NCBI RefSeq assembly: GCF_025354735.1
Contig: NZ_JANXMI010000039.1
Location: 1-33,184 of the forward strand
DNA length: 33,184 nucleotides
From: Rugamonas sp.
GTDB lineage: Bacteria; Pseudomonadota; Gammaproteobacteria; Burkholderiales; Burkholderiaceae_D
Reading direction: 5' to 3'
The translations under genes and the position numbers were made by a program. The notes under the pieces were generated by a model, which did no database searches, was not told the DNA's origin, and saw nothing but the letters and a program-made list of their open reading frames with translations. Shown here piece after piece: positions 9,552 to 16,816 of this stretch (the first letter of the stretch is position 1; the number at the start of each line of letters is the position of its first letter).

Positions 9552-10904
9552 ATGAGCGACTCCGTTTTTACCCACAGCCAGGACCAATTGCGACAACTCG
9601 CACGCGACGTGCTCACCTTTGCCAAGGAGATGGGCGGCAGCGACGCGGCCGTCGAAATCAGCGAAGGCAGCGGCCTGTCGGTGTCGGTCCGTAAAAGCAA
9701 AATCGAAACCATCGAGCAAAACAAAGACAAGGGCATGGGCGTGACGGTGTTCATCGGCCAGCGCCGCGGCAACGCCAGCACCTCGGACTTTTCCCCGTCC
9801 TCGCTGCGCGCGACCGTCGAGGCGGCCTACAACATCGCCCGCTTCACGGCCGACGACGACTGCGCCGGCCTGGCCGACGCCGACATGCTGGAAATGGCGC
9901 CGCGCGACTTGAAATTGTTTTATCCGTGGACCATCAGCACCGAGGAGGCCGTGGTGCTGGCGCAGCGCGGCGAGGCCGCCGCCTTCGACGTCGACCCGCG
10001 CGTGACCAACAGCGACGGCGCCGGCGTGCACGTGCAGCAGTCGCACTTCGTGTCGGCCAACTCGCGCGGCTTCGTCGGCGGCTATCCGTATTCGCGCCAC
10101 ACCATTTCGGTCGCGCCCATCGTCGGCAAGGGCGCCAAGATGCAGCGCGACGACTGGTATTCCTCGGTGCGCGACCCGAAGAAAATGTCGACGCCGGAAG
10201 CGGTCGGACGCTACGCCGCCGAGCGCGCGCTGGCGCGGCTGAACGCGCGCACCATCGACACCCGCACCTGCCCGGTGCTGTTCGAGGCGCCGCTGGCGGC
10301 CGGACTGCTGGGCGCCTTCGTGCAGGCGACGTCGGGCGGCGCGCTGTACCGCAAGTCGACCTTCCTGCTCGACTCGCTGGGCACGGCCGTGTTCCCCACG
10401 CACATACAGATCAAGGAAGACCCGCACGTGGTCGGCGCGGTCGGCTCGGCGCCGTTCGACGAGGAGGGCGTGCGCACCGTCAAGCGCGACGTCGTCAAGG
10501 ATGGCGTGGTGCAGGGTTATTTCCTGTCGACCTATTCGGCGCGCAAGCTGGGCATGCAGACCACCGGCAACGCGGGCGGCTCGCACAATCTGACCATGAC
10601 GTCGAGCAAGACCAAGAAGAGCGACGACTTCGTGGCGATGCTGAAAAAAATGGGCACCGGCCTGCTGGTGACGGAGCTGATGGGGCAAGGCACGAATTAC
10701 GTGACGGGCGACTATTCGCGCGGCGCGTCGGGCTACTGGGTCGAGAACGGCATCATCCAGTATCCGGTCGAGGAAATCACCATCGCCGGCAATATGAAGG
10801 ACATGCTGGCGCAGATCGTCGCCATCGGTTCGGACGTGCTCATGCGCGGCACCAAGCAGACCGGCTCCATCCTGATCGAAAAGATGGTCATCGCCGGCGG
10901 TTGA
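9552..10904 (+). CDS. pmbA: Metalloprotease subunit PmbA/TldE
   Basis: 450-aa member of the PmbA/TldD (U62) family. With TldD it forms a zinc-dependent peptidase that degrades unfolded peptides, matures microcin B17, and degrades the antitoxin CcdA in E. coli. TldE/PmbA itself lacks the metal-binding HExxxH helix, consistent with no such motif here. Conserved segments include SVRKSKIETIEQNKDKGMGVTVF, RGFVGGYPYSRHTISVAPI, MQRDDWYSSVRD and TGNAGGSHNLTM, followed by the GTGLLVTELMGQGTN motif and the family ending GSILIEKMVIAGG. The ATG at 9552 (MSDSVF) is chosen over 9513 because the latter sits inside the predicted -10 box. No tldD is in the window. Confidence 0.93.
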   Translation: MSDSVFTHSQDQLRQLARDVLTFAKEMGGSDAAVEISEGSGLSVSVRKSKIETIEQNKDKGMGVTVFIGQRRGNASTSDFSPSSLRATVEAAYNIARFTADDDCAGLADADMLEMAPRDLKLFYPWTISTEEAVVLAQRGEAAAFDVDPRVTNSDGAGVHVQQSHFVSANSRGFVGGYPYSRHTISVAPIVGKGAKMQRDDWYSSVRDPKKMSTPEAVGRYAAERALARLNARTIDTRTCPVLFEAPLAAGLLGAFVQATSGGALYRKSTFLLDSLGTAVFPTHIQIKEDPHVVGAVGSAPFDEEGVRTVKRDVVKDGVVQGYFLSTYSARKLGMQTTGNAGGSHNLTMTSSKTKKSDDFVAMLKKMGTGLLVTELMGQGTNYVTGDYSRGASGYWVENGIIQYPVEEITIAGNMKDMLAQIVAIGSDVLMRGTKQTGSILIEKMVIAGG

Positions 10905-10940
10905 TGCGCGGTTGATGCGCAGTTGATGCGCAGTTGATGG
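10900..10940. repeat. 11-bp tandem repeat (GTTGATGCGCA/G) at the pmbA stop
   Basis: Three full copies (10900-10910, 10911-10921, 10922-10932) and a partial fourth (GTTGATGG). The pmbA stop TGA lies in the first copy and every copy carries a TGA. Because the unit is 11 nt, consecutive copies fall in different frames. Confidence 0.9.
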
Positions 10941-10982
10941 TGTCGTGCGCCCGTTGCGCGCTGTTTTGCACTGGAATGGAAG

Positions 10983-11004
10983 CGGCCGCCGATGCGGCCG
11001 TTTT
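10983..11004 (+). terminator. Rho-independent terminator downstream of pmbA
   Basis: A 7-bp GC stem, CGGCCGC (10983-10989) with GCGGCCG (10994-11000), closes a CGAT tetraloop and is followed by TTTT. It lies about 80 bp after pmbA and before the convergent higA. Confidence 0.7.
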
Positions 11005-11031
11005 CACAGGCGCCACTGCTCGCAGCCTAGC

Positions 11032-11340
11032 CTATGCGGACCTTGGATGGATTAGTCCAAAGGGCATCGTTTCGGGCGCCGCCGCCGGCGACATTTCGCG
11101 CGCGATCGTCGTGTCGTAGCTGGCCTGGCCGCGCAACCACCAGCCCACATTCAGACCGAAATAGCGGCACAGGCGCAGATCGGTATCGGCGGTGATGGGC
11201 AATTTTCCCGCCACGATATCGGCGATGCGACGACCGGGCACACCGATCTCGTCGGCGAGACGGTCGGGACTCAAGCCCAGGGGTTTAAGGAATTCTTCTT
11301 CCAGCATTTCGCCGGGAGAAACGGCAAGCAAGGCAGGCAT
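11032..11340 (-). CDS. higA: HigA-family antitoxin / XRE-type DNA-binding protein
   Basis: 102-aa antitoxin of the HigA (VapI-like) family. It binds DNA through a helix-turn-helix (about residues 14-50: LEEEFLKPLGLSPDRLADEIGV, then RRIADIVAGK) and would normally neutralise HigB and repress the operon. The ITADTDLRLCRYFGLNVGWWL segment matches the family consensus after the helix-turn-helix. An excellent AAGGAG Shine-Dalgarno precedes the ATG by seven bases, and the gene begins 11 bp after the end of the toxin gene, the normal toxin-first order. It looks intact while its toxin partner is frameshifted, so it may now act only as a repressor. Confidence 0.88.
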   Translation of the reverse strand: MPALLAVSPGEMLEEEFLKPLGLSPDRLADEIGVPGRRIADIVAGKLPITADTDLRLCRYFGLNVGWWLRGQASYDTTIAREMSPAAAPETMPFGLIHPRSA

Positions 11341-11351
11341 GGCTGCTCTCC

Positions 11352-11629
11352 TTAATGGTAGTCGACGATTTCAATATTGCTCGCGCCATCTTTCGTCCAG
11401 CTGAAGCACAAGCGCCATTTTCCGTTGATGCGTATGCTGTACCACGGCGTTTGCCCGTTAGTGCTTCAAGATGGTTGCCAGGCGGGATGCGCAAATCATC
11501 CAGCGTCATCGACCATTCAAGCTGCGCCAGCTTGCGCAATGCCACACGTTCCATTGTGCGCCATTTGGCCACGCTCTGCCCGAAAAACAGGGCTTGTGTG
11601 TCCTTGCATTGAAAGCTGAGTATCGGCAT
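11352..11629 (-). pseudogene. higB: Frameshifted HigB-family toxin (RelE superfamily)
   Basis: HigB toxins are ribosome-dependent mRNA interferases of about 92 aa. Residues 1-63 read in one frame (MPILSFQCKDTQALFF, then RMALRKL-like and DDLRIPPGNHLEALTGK segments). After the GGT codon ending at 11441 the family sequence continues in another frame: SIRINGKWRLCFSWTKDG, then NIEIVDYH and TAA at 11352-11354. The junction reads GGT-AC-AGC where homologues have Gly-Gln-(His/Tyr)-Ser, so about four bases appear lost. The unshifted frame instead runs on for 51 unrelated residues into higA. The catalytic C-terminal strands are therefore not made. A sequencing error cannot be excluded from the sequence alone. 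Confidence 0.82.
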
Positions 11630-11763
11630 GATCGGACGGCGTGCGCTTATTTACGCAGCGTACCGATGTTGGGCATGGCAGGGGAAAGTTGCATTGCTGG
11701 CCTCCTGAAACTCAAGCGGCCAGTGTAGGGTGAAAATACCAGCGGGTTTTGATCTGCCGCACA

Positions 11764-11785
11764 GAACCGGGCAGTGGCCCGGCTC
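11764..11785 (-). terminator. Stem-loop after the M14 carboxypeptidase gene
   Basis: Read on the minus strand, GAGCCGGGC (11785-11777) pairs with GCCCGGTTC (11772-11764, one G-U pair) around a CACT loop, starting about 9 nt after the stop codon. There is no U-tract, so it is a weak terminator candidate or a 3'-end stabilising hairpin. Confidence 0.4.
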
Positions 11786-11794
11786 CATTCCGTT

Positions 11795-12925
11795 TTAATC
11801 CATCGCCAGCAGCGACTGCAACACCGGTTGCAGCACGGCCTTGCCCAGCTCGGCGCTGCGGGCACCGCTCCAGCCCGCTTCCGGGTCGGGGTCGTTGGCG
11901 TTGTCCTTGAACGGCATTTCCAGCGTCAGCGACAGGCAGCCGAAGGTGTGCGTCACGTTCGGCGAACCCATCGTCAAGGTCTCTTCCGTGTACGGCGTCA
12001 CGCCGTAGCCGTAGTCGTCCTGGAAGTCCGGGCTGGCGATGAGGAAGTTGTCGATGAAGTATTGCTGCGCCTCGGCCTGCGACGCGCTGAACGTCGGCAG
12101 CGATTCGCTGCCGGCCACGAACACATAGGGCAGGCCTTCGTCGCCGTGGATGTCGAGGAACAGGTCGCAGCCCACTTCGGCCATCTTTTGCTTGACGAGG
12201 AACACTTCCGGGCTGCGCGCCATGGACGGGTTCAGCCACTGGCGGTTCAGGTTGGCGCCGGCGGCGTTGGTGCGCAGGTTGCCGCGCACCGAGCCGTCCG
12301 GGTTCATATTCGGCACGACGTAGAACTCGGCCTCGTTCAGGCACTGGCGGCCGAAGGGATTGGCCGGGTCCAGCAGCGCTTCGACCATGCCTTCGACGAA
12401 CCACTCGGCCATGGTCTCGCCCGGATGCTGGCGTGCGATGACCCAGACTTTTTTCTCGGCGGTCGGGTTGCCGATGACGAGCAGGTTCAAGTCGCGGCCG
12501 TCGATGGTGCTGCCGAGGTCGACCAGCTTGACCAGCGGCGACAGCTGGGCGCTGTCGATCAGCGCCAGGTGGCGTTCCCACGAGTAGGGCTCGAAATAGG
12601 CGTAGTAGACGCTGTCGTGCTCGGGGATGTGCTCGATGGTCATGACGGTGCCGTCGTAGCTGGTCGGCACGCGGAACCAGGTTTCGCGGTCGTAGCTGGC
12701 GACGGCTTCATAGTCGGTCCAGCCGTCCGGATAGGCCGAGGCGCCGGCGTTGAGCAGGCGCATGGTCAGCGGCGTGGCCTGCGCGCCCTGGACGCGGAAA
12801 TAAAACCATTGGGTGATGTCGGCGTGCGAGTCTTTGCGGATATGCAGGTCGATGGCGGACGGGTCGTCCGCACGCAGCACGTCGATGGCGCCAGCGTCGA
12901 ATTGATGGCTGATTTTGATAGGCAT
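11795..12925 (-). CDS. M14 zinc carboxypeptidase, cytosolic-carboxypeptidase (AGBL/Nna1-like) type
   Basis: 376-aa metallocarboxypeptidase. An N-terminal beta-rich domain typical of cytosolic carboxypeptidases (about residues 1-120, with ITQWFYFRV and SYDGTVM) precedes the peptidase domain. Zinc ligands are H167 and E170 (RQHPGE) and H260 (DIHGDE). NMNPDGSVRGN and AGANLNRQW form the substrate pocket, and E336 in LTLEMPFK is the likely catalytic glutamate. No signal peptide is visible, so it is cytoplasmic. Eukaryotic relatives remove C-terminal glutamates from tubulin; the role of bacterial members is unclear. The ATG at 12925 has no good Shine-Dalgarno, but the homology starts immediately after it. 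It is a single-gene unit divergent from the DUF4160 gene. Confidence 0.9.
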   Translation of the reverse strand: MPIKISHQFDAGAIDVLRADDPSAIDLHIRKDSHADITQWFYFRVQGAQATPLTMRLLNAGASAYPDGWTDYEAVASYDRETWFRVPTSYDGTVMTIEHIPEHDSVYYAYFEPYSWERHLALIDSAQLSPLVKLVDLGSTIDGRDLNLLVIGNPTAEKKVWVIARQHPGETMAEWFVEGMVEALLDPANPFGRQCLNEAEFYVVPNMNPDGSVRGNLRTNAAGANLNRQWLNPSMARSPEVFLVKQKMAEVGCDLFLDIHGDEGLPYVFVAGSESLPTFSASQAEAQQYFIDNFLIASPDFQDDYGYGVTPYTEETLTMGSPNVTHTFGCLSLTLEMPFKDNANDPDPEAGWSGARSAELGKAVLQPVLQSLLAMD

Positions 12926-13107
12926 GGTGGGGCGCAGCTTTCTGGTGAATACAATATAAATAGTTTTCCGCGCTCGTGACGCGATGTCGCCATGATACTA
13001 GCTTTTGGCGGCGGTTTTGTGGCCGGCCTGTGCGACATCAAGTCCGGCGGACGCCGCTTTGCTACCTTGTTCCGATTGCCGCCGTGGCCTATCGGAGTAA
13101 AATCGAC

Positions 13108-13347
13108 ATGGCGCCCACGCTATTGAAAGAAAGCGGTTTCAGATTTTATTTTTTCTCGCGCGAGGAAACCCGGCCCCACGTACACGTGTCCCATCCCGAC
13201 GGCGAGGCCAAATTCTGGATCGCTCCGGCGGTGGCGCTGGCGTCTTCACAAGGCCTGTCGGCGCGGCAGCTGCGCCACGTCGGACAGTCTATCGTCGCTC
13301 ATCAGTGGGAGTTTGAACATGCCTGGAATAGCCATTTTGGACATTGA
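13108..13347 (+). CDS. DUF4160 domain protein
   Basis: 79-aa protein matching the small DUF4160 family: the N-terminal pattern FRFYFFSREETRPHVHVSHP followed by DGEAKFWI is diagnostic. Function is unknown. The ATG at 13108 follows a GGAG at 13094-13097 (spacing 10) and begins at the conserved region; the upstream in-frame extension to 12976 is not family sequence. The C-terminus (IVAHQWEFEHAWNSHFGH) overlaps the next gene by 29 bp. This pairing with DUF2442 recurs in many bacteria and has the size and tight overlap of a toxin-antitoxin-like module, but that role is inference. Confidence 0.82.
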   Translation: MAPTLLKESGFRFYFFSREETRPHVHVSHPDGEAKFWIAPAVALASSQGLSARQLRHVGQSIVAHQWEFEHAWNSHFGH

Positions 13348-13573
13348 GATCAGCGGCATCGGCGCGGACGGATTTACGCTGTCGCTCCGTGGCGAGAAAC
13401 TGTACCTGAGCTATGTCGATTTTCCGTGGTTCGCCGGCGTCGCTGCGGCCCAACTGCGCGATGTTATCCATCCCTCGGCCGATCACCTGTATTGGCCATC
13501 GCTCGATATCGATCTGTCGGTCGCCTCGATCCGCGATCCCGCCGCGTTTCCTCTCGTCTCGGCCGGGAAATAA
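13319..13573 (+). CDS. DUF2442 domain protein
   Basis: 84-aa protein of the DUF2442 family (ISGIGADGFTLSLRGEKLYLSY, FPWFAGV, then a WPSLDIDLSVASI ending). Function is unknown; some longer relatives carry a helix-turn-helix, not seen here. The ATG at 13319 is chosen because a GGGAG at 13307-13311 sits seven bases before it; an alternative TTG at 13313 is too close to that site. It starts inside the DUF4160 gene, so translation is probably coupled. Its stop TAA (13571-13573) directly abuts the stop of paaX on the other strand, leaving no room for a terminator between these convergent genes. Confidence 0.82.
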   Translation: MPGIAILDIEISGIGADGFTLSLRGEKLYLSYVDFPWFAGVAAAQLRDVIHPSADHLYWPSLDIDLSVASIRDPAAFPLVSAGK

Positions 13574-14500
13574 TCAGCGCAAGCCGCCGAAGCGGTCGTA
13601 GAAATCGTCCTGCGCCGGCGGCGCGGCGGCGTCCTCGCGGCGCAGCGTGGCCAGGATGTGCTCCTCGGCCGCCGCATACGTCAGACGGTAGATGGCGCGC
13701 GCCAGCTCGTAGGCCTGGGCGCCCGGCCACGGCTCCGGCAGCAACTCGACCGGCAGTTGCGGGTCGTGCAGCTGGACCCGGCGGTAGGCGTGGATCAGCA
13801 GCGTGCGGATCACGAAGGCTTGCTGCGGCGCGCAGGCCGGCTCCTCTTGCAGCGCCGCCCGCAAAGGCTCGAAGCGGGCGATGAACTGGCGGTAGCCGGC
13901 GCTGACGTCCGACAAGTCCCAGCCGTCGGCCACCAGTTCGCTCAGCGGCCGTGCGCTCACGGCGGCCAGCGACTGCGCGCGGCACACATACAGTTTGCCG
14001 GCCACGCCGGCGCGGCGCAGCAAGTCCTGCAAGGCTTCGGCGTCCGGCGCCGGATGGCCGGCCAGCCCCGGCGCGATGATGCTGTAGCCCTGCCACAGCA
14101 ACTCCTTGCGCAGCGTGCCCCGTTCGGCCGCGTCGATGGCGCCGCCGGCGCTGATGACCAGCGTCCAGCTGCCGTCCCAGTTCACCGTCAGCGGCGCGTA
14201 GATGCGGCGCGAGGCGCGCTCGAAGCGCGGCCGCGCCGGCGCCGGCATCGAGTAGGAGCTGCGCCGGCCGTCGCGCTGCGCGCCCAGCCAGCCCTCCTGC
14301 GCCAGCCGGAACACGGAGGTGCGCAGCAGCCTGTCGTTGACGCCGAACGGTTCGAGCAGCTCGATCAGGCTGCCCAGCCAGACCACGCCGCCGTGCGGCA
14401 CCAGGGCGTCGCCGAAGATCGTCATCACCAGCGATTTCGAGCGCGGCGGATCGCCGGCGAGAAAGTCGCTGATCCAGGCCGAGCTGGGGAGTGGGTTCAT
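13574..14500 (-). CDS. paaX: Phenylacetic acid degradation repressor PaaX
   Basis: 308-aa transcriptional repressor of the paa catabolic genes, released from DNA by phenylacetyl-CoA. An N-terminal winged helix-turn-helix (about 43-75: LIELLEPFGVNDRLLRTSVFRLAQEGWL) is followed by the PaaX central and C-terminal domains; the RRIYAPLTVNWDGSWTLVI and DFYDRFGGLR segments are characteristic. The length equals that of well-studied PaaX proteins. It is transcribed away from paaA, and the 186-bp gap is the expected operator region, so it should control the genes to its right. The gene ends exactly where the DUF2442 stop begins. Confidence 0.93.
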   Translation of the reverse strand: MNPLPSSAWISDFLAGDPPRSKSLVMTIFGDALVPHGGVVWLGSLIELLEPFGVNDRLLRTSVFRLAQEGWLGAQRDGRRSSYSMPAPARPRFERASRRIYAPLTVNWDGSWTLVISAGGAIDAAERGTLRKELLWQGYSIIAPGLAGHPAPDAEALQDLLRRAGVAGKLYVCRAQSLAAVSARPLSELVADGWDLSDVSAGYRQFIARFEPLRAALQEEPACAPQQAFVIRTLLIHAYRRVQLHDPQLPVELLPEPWPGAQAYELARAIYRLTYAAAEEHILATLRREDAAAPPAQDDFYDRFGGLR

Positions 14501-14686
14501 GGGCGCAGGCGAGTGTGGACGGTAAAGCAGGAGTTTACTTTGCCGCGCGATCGGCGCAGCATTTATTTTGCGCCCGTGGGAATAGGGATACGCTTAATCG
14601 ATATGACTCAAAATAAACGTAGCTAACAGGTATTTTGTATCGTATTATGCAGACAGCGTGGCGCAAAGACGCACGAGGAGACGACG
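14501..14686. promoter_or_regulatory. Divergent paaX-paaA control region
   Basis: The 186-bp gap holds an inverted repeat GGCGCA-N10-TGCGCC (14553-14558/14569-14574) and a shorter GTAAA-N7-TTTAC (14522-14526/14534-14538). A TATTAT box (14643-14648) is a plausible -10 for paaA, but its -35 (TAGCTA) is poor. TGACTC (14604-14609) resembles the TGATTC core of enterobacterial PaaX sites, but only partly, and the operator is not assigned. Confidence 0.4.
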
Positions 14687-15673
14687 ATGTACGCACAAAT
14701 GGTGGAAACGGGCTTGAAAAACGTCCGCACGGCGGCCGACATGGGCGAGCAGGAACAGGCTTTCCAGGCCCGTATCGACGCCGGCGTCAAGATCGAGGCC
14801 AAGGATTGGATGCCGGACGCCTACCGCAAGACGCTGATCCGCCAGATTTCCCAGCACGCCCACTCGGAAATCGTCGGCCAGCTCCCCGAAGGCAACTGGG
14901 TCACGCGCGCGCCCACGCTCAAGCGCAAATCGATCTTGCTGGCCAAGATACAGGACGAGGCCGGCCACGGCCTGTACCTGTACAGCGCCGCCGAAACGCT
15001 GGGCGTGTCGCGCGACGAGCTGCTGGCCGCCCTCCATTCCGGCAAGGCCAAGTATTCGAGCATCTTCAACTACCCGACGCTGTCGTGGGCCGACATGGGC
15101 GCCATCGGCTGGTTGGTCGACGGCTCGGCCATCATCAACCAGATTCCGCTGTGCCGCTGCTCCTACGGGCCGTATGCGCGCGCCATGGTGCGCGTCTGCA
15201 AGGAAGAATCGTTCCACGCGCGCCAGGGCTACGACATCATGATGTCGCTGGCCAAGGGCACGCCGGTGCAAAAAGCCATGGCGCAGGACGCGCTGAACCG
15301 CTGGTGGTGGCCGTCGCTGATGATGTTCGGCCCGTCGGACGCCGAATCGGTCAACAGCGCGCAGTCGGCCCAGTGGCGCATCAAACTGTTCTCGAACGAC
15401 GAGCTGCGCCAGCGCATGGTCGACCAGACGGTGCCACAGATCGACTACCTGGGCCTGACCGTGCCCGACCCCGATTTGACCTTCAACGCCGCCACCGGGC
15501 ACTACGAATTCGGCGCCATCGACTGGTCCGAATTCCACAATGTATTGAAGGGTAACGGCCCATGCAACCGCGAGCGCCTGCGCACCCGCGTCCAGGCCTA
15601 CGAAGACGGCCAGTGGTTCCGCGACGCGCTGGTGGCCCACGCCGACAAGCACGCCGTCAAAGCCGCCGCCTGA
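14687..15673 (+). CDS. paaA: Phenylacetyl-CoA 1,2-epoxidase catalytic subunit PaaA
   Basis: 328-aa diiron subunit of the multicomponent epoxidase that converts phenylacetyl-CoA to ring-1,2-epoxyphenylacetyl-CoA. Iron-ligand motifs are visible: DEAGH (90-94) and KEESFH (172-177), with the flanking [20 protein letters not shown] and [14 protein letters not shown] highly conserved. The length is close to E. coli PaaA (309 aa) plus a short N-terminal extension. A GAGGAG site lies eight bases before the ATG. It is the first gene of the plus-strand operon; paaB follows after 93 bp containing a strong stem-loop. Confidence 0.96.
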   Translation: MYAQMVETGLKNVRTAADMGEQEQAFQARIDAGVKIEAKDWMPDAYRKTLIRQISQHAHSEIVGQLPEGNWVTRAPTLKRKSILLAKIQDEAGHGLYLYSAAETLGVSRDELLAALHSGKAKYSSIFNYPTLSWADMGAIGWLVDGSAIINQIPLCRCSYGPYARAMVRVCKEESFHARQGYDIMMSLAKGTPVQKAMAQDALNRWWWPSLMMFGPSDAESVNSAQSAQWRIKLFSNDELRQRMVDQTVPQIDYLGLTVPDPDLTFNAATGHYEFGAIDWSEFHNVLKGNGPCNRERLRTRVQAYEDGQWFRDALVAHADKHAVKAAA

Positions 15674-15682
15674 ACCCGAGCC

Positions 15683-15714
15683 GGCGCCGCCCGCGACTCC
15701 GAGCGGCCGGCGCC
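15683..15714 (+). repeat. Intercistronic stem-loop between paaA and paaB
   Basis: GGCGCCG (15683-15689) pairs with CGGCGCC (15708-15714), and inside it CCGC (15691-15694) pairs with GCGG (15703-15706). No U-run follows, so read-through is expected. Directly after comes CCCCCGGTCTTGACCCCGG (15714-15732), a GC-rich intergenic motif, one half of which recurs inverted at the right end of the window. Confidence 0.6.
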
Positions 15715-15766
15715 CCCCGGTCTTGACCCCGGTTTTCCGCGCCCAACACGAACCAAGGAGCACACC

Positions 15767-16051
15767 ATGAGCAAAGAATGGCCACTGTGGGAAGTCTTCA
15801 TCCGCAGCCAGCACGGCCTGGCGCACAAGCACGTGGGCAGCCTGCACGCGCCCGACGCCGCGATGGCCGTCAACAACGCGCGCGACGTCTACACGCGGCG
15901 CAATGAAGGCGTCAGCATCTGGGTGGTGCGCGCCGCCGACATCGTCGCCAGCAGCCCGTCCGACAAGGGCGCGCTGTTCGAGCCGTCGAACAGCAAAGTC
16001 TATCGCCACCCGACCTTCTTCCCGATGCCGGAAGAAGTCAAGAACCTGTAA
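15767..16051 (+). CDS. paaB: Phenylacetyl-CoA epoxidase subunit PaaB
   Basis: 94-aa structural subunit of the epoxidase, thought to connect the PaaAC oxygenase core with the PaaE reductase. The conserved start WPLWEVFIRSQHGLAHKHVGSLHAPDAAMA and the ending HPTFFPMPEEVKNL match the family over the full length. An AAGGAG site lies seven bases upstream of the ATG. It is separated from paaC by 12 bp. Confidence 0.95.
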   Translation: MSKEWPLWEVFIRSQHGLAHKHVGSLHAPDAAMAVNNARDVYTRRNEGVSIWVVRAADIVASSPSDKGALFEPSNSKVYRHPTFFPMPEEVKNL

Positions 16052-16063
16052 GCCGGAGCGACC

Positions 16064-16816
16064 GTGGACGAGAAAGTGAACTACCTCCTGCGCCTGGGCG
16101 ACAACGCGCTGATCCTGAGCCAGCAGCTGTCCCAGTTGTGCGGCAAGGGCCCGGCGCTGGAAGAAGACATGGCGCTGACCAACGTCGCGCTCGACCTGCT
16201 GGGCCAGACCCGCATGTGGTACGAATACGCGGCCGAACTGGAAGGCGAGGGCCGCGACGAAGACCGCCTGGCCTACCACCGCGACGCCCACGAATTCAAG
16301 AACTGCCTGCTGCTCGAACAGCCCAACGGCAACTACGCCGACACCATGATGCGTCAGTTCTTCTTCGACAGCTGGCACTACTTCCTGCTGCGCGAACTGT
16401 GCGCATCGACGGACGCGCGCATCGCCGCCATCGCCGACAAGTCGCTCAAGGAAGTGAGCTATCACGTGCGCCGCAGCGGCGACTTGATCGTGCGCCTCGG
16501 CGACGGCACCGCCGACAGCCACGCCAAAACCCAGGCGGCGGTCGACGACCTGTGGATGTACACCGGCGAGGCATTCAACTACGACGCCGTCGACCACGCG
16601 ATGGCCGCCGCCGGCATCGCGCCCGCCGCCGCCACGCTGCGCCAGCCGTGGCTGGAGCACGTGGCCGAGGTGTTCGCCGAGGCGACGCTGACGATGCCGC
16701 CGGCCGACGCCTGGATGCAAAAAGGCGGCAAGCAAGGCCGCCACACCGAGCGCCTCGGCTTCATCCTGGCCGAAATGCAGTTCCTGCAACGCGCCTATCC
16801 CGGCGCGCAATGGTGA
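16064..16816 (+). CDS. paaC: Phenylacetyl-CoA epoxidase structural subunit PaaC
   Basis: 250-aa ferritin-like subunit that pairs with PaaA but is catalytically inactive. Recognisable segments are LRLGDNALILSQQLSQLCG, LTNVALDLLGQTRMWYEYAAE and MMRQFFFDSWHYFLL; the length matches E. coli PaaC (248 aa). The start is a GTG, supported by GGAG at 16055-16058 with five-base spacing. The stop TGA (16814-16816) overlaps the paaD start region, so the two are coupled. Confidence 0.95.
   Translation: MDEKVNYLLRLGDNALILSQQLSQLCGKGPALEEDMALTNVALDLLGQTRMWYEYAAELEGEGRDEDRLAYHRDAHEFKNCLLLEQPNGNYADTMMRQFFFDSWHYFLLRELCASTDARIAAIADKSLKEVSYHVRRSGDLIVRLGDGTADSHAKTQAAVDDLWMYTGEAFNYDAVDHAMAAAGIAPAAATLRQPWLEHVAEVFAEATLTMPPADAWMQKGGKQGRHTERLGFILAEMQFLQRAYPGAQW

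Noticed and set aside
13313..13318. TTG at 13313 as the start of the DUF2442 gene
   Set aside because: It is only one base after the GGGAG site; the ATG at 13319 has proper spacing and begins at the conserved region.
14645..16810. 721-codon minus-strand frame opposite paaA-paaC
   Set aside because: Shadow of three clearly recognisable paa genes; no motifs in its translation.
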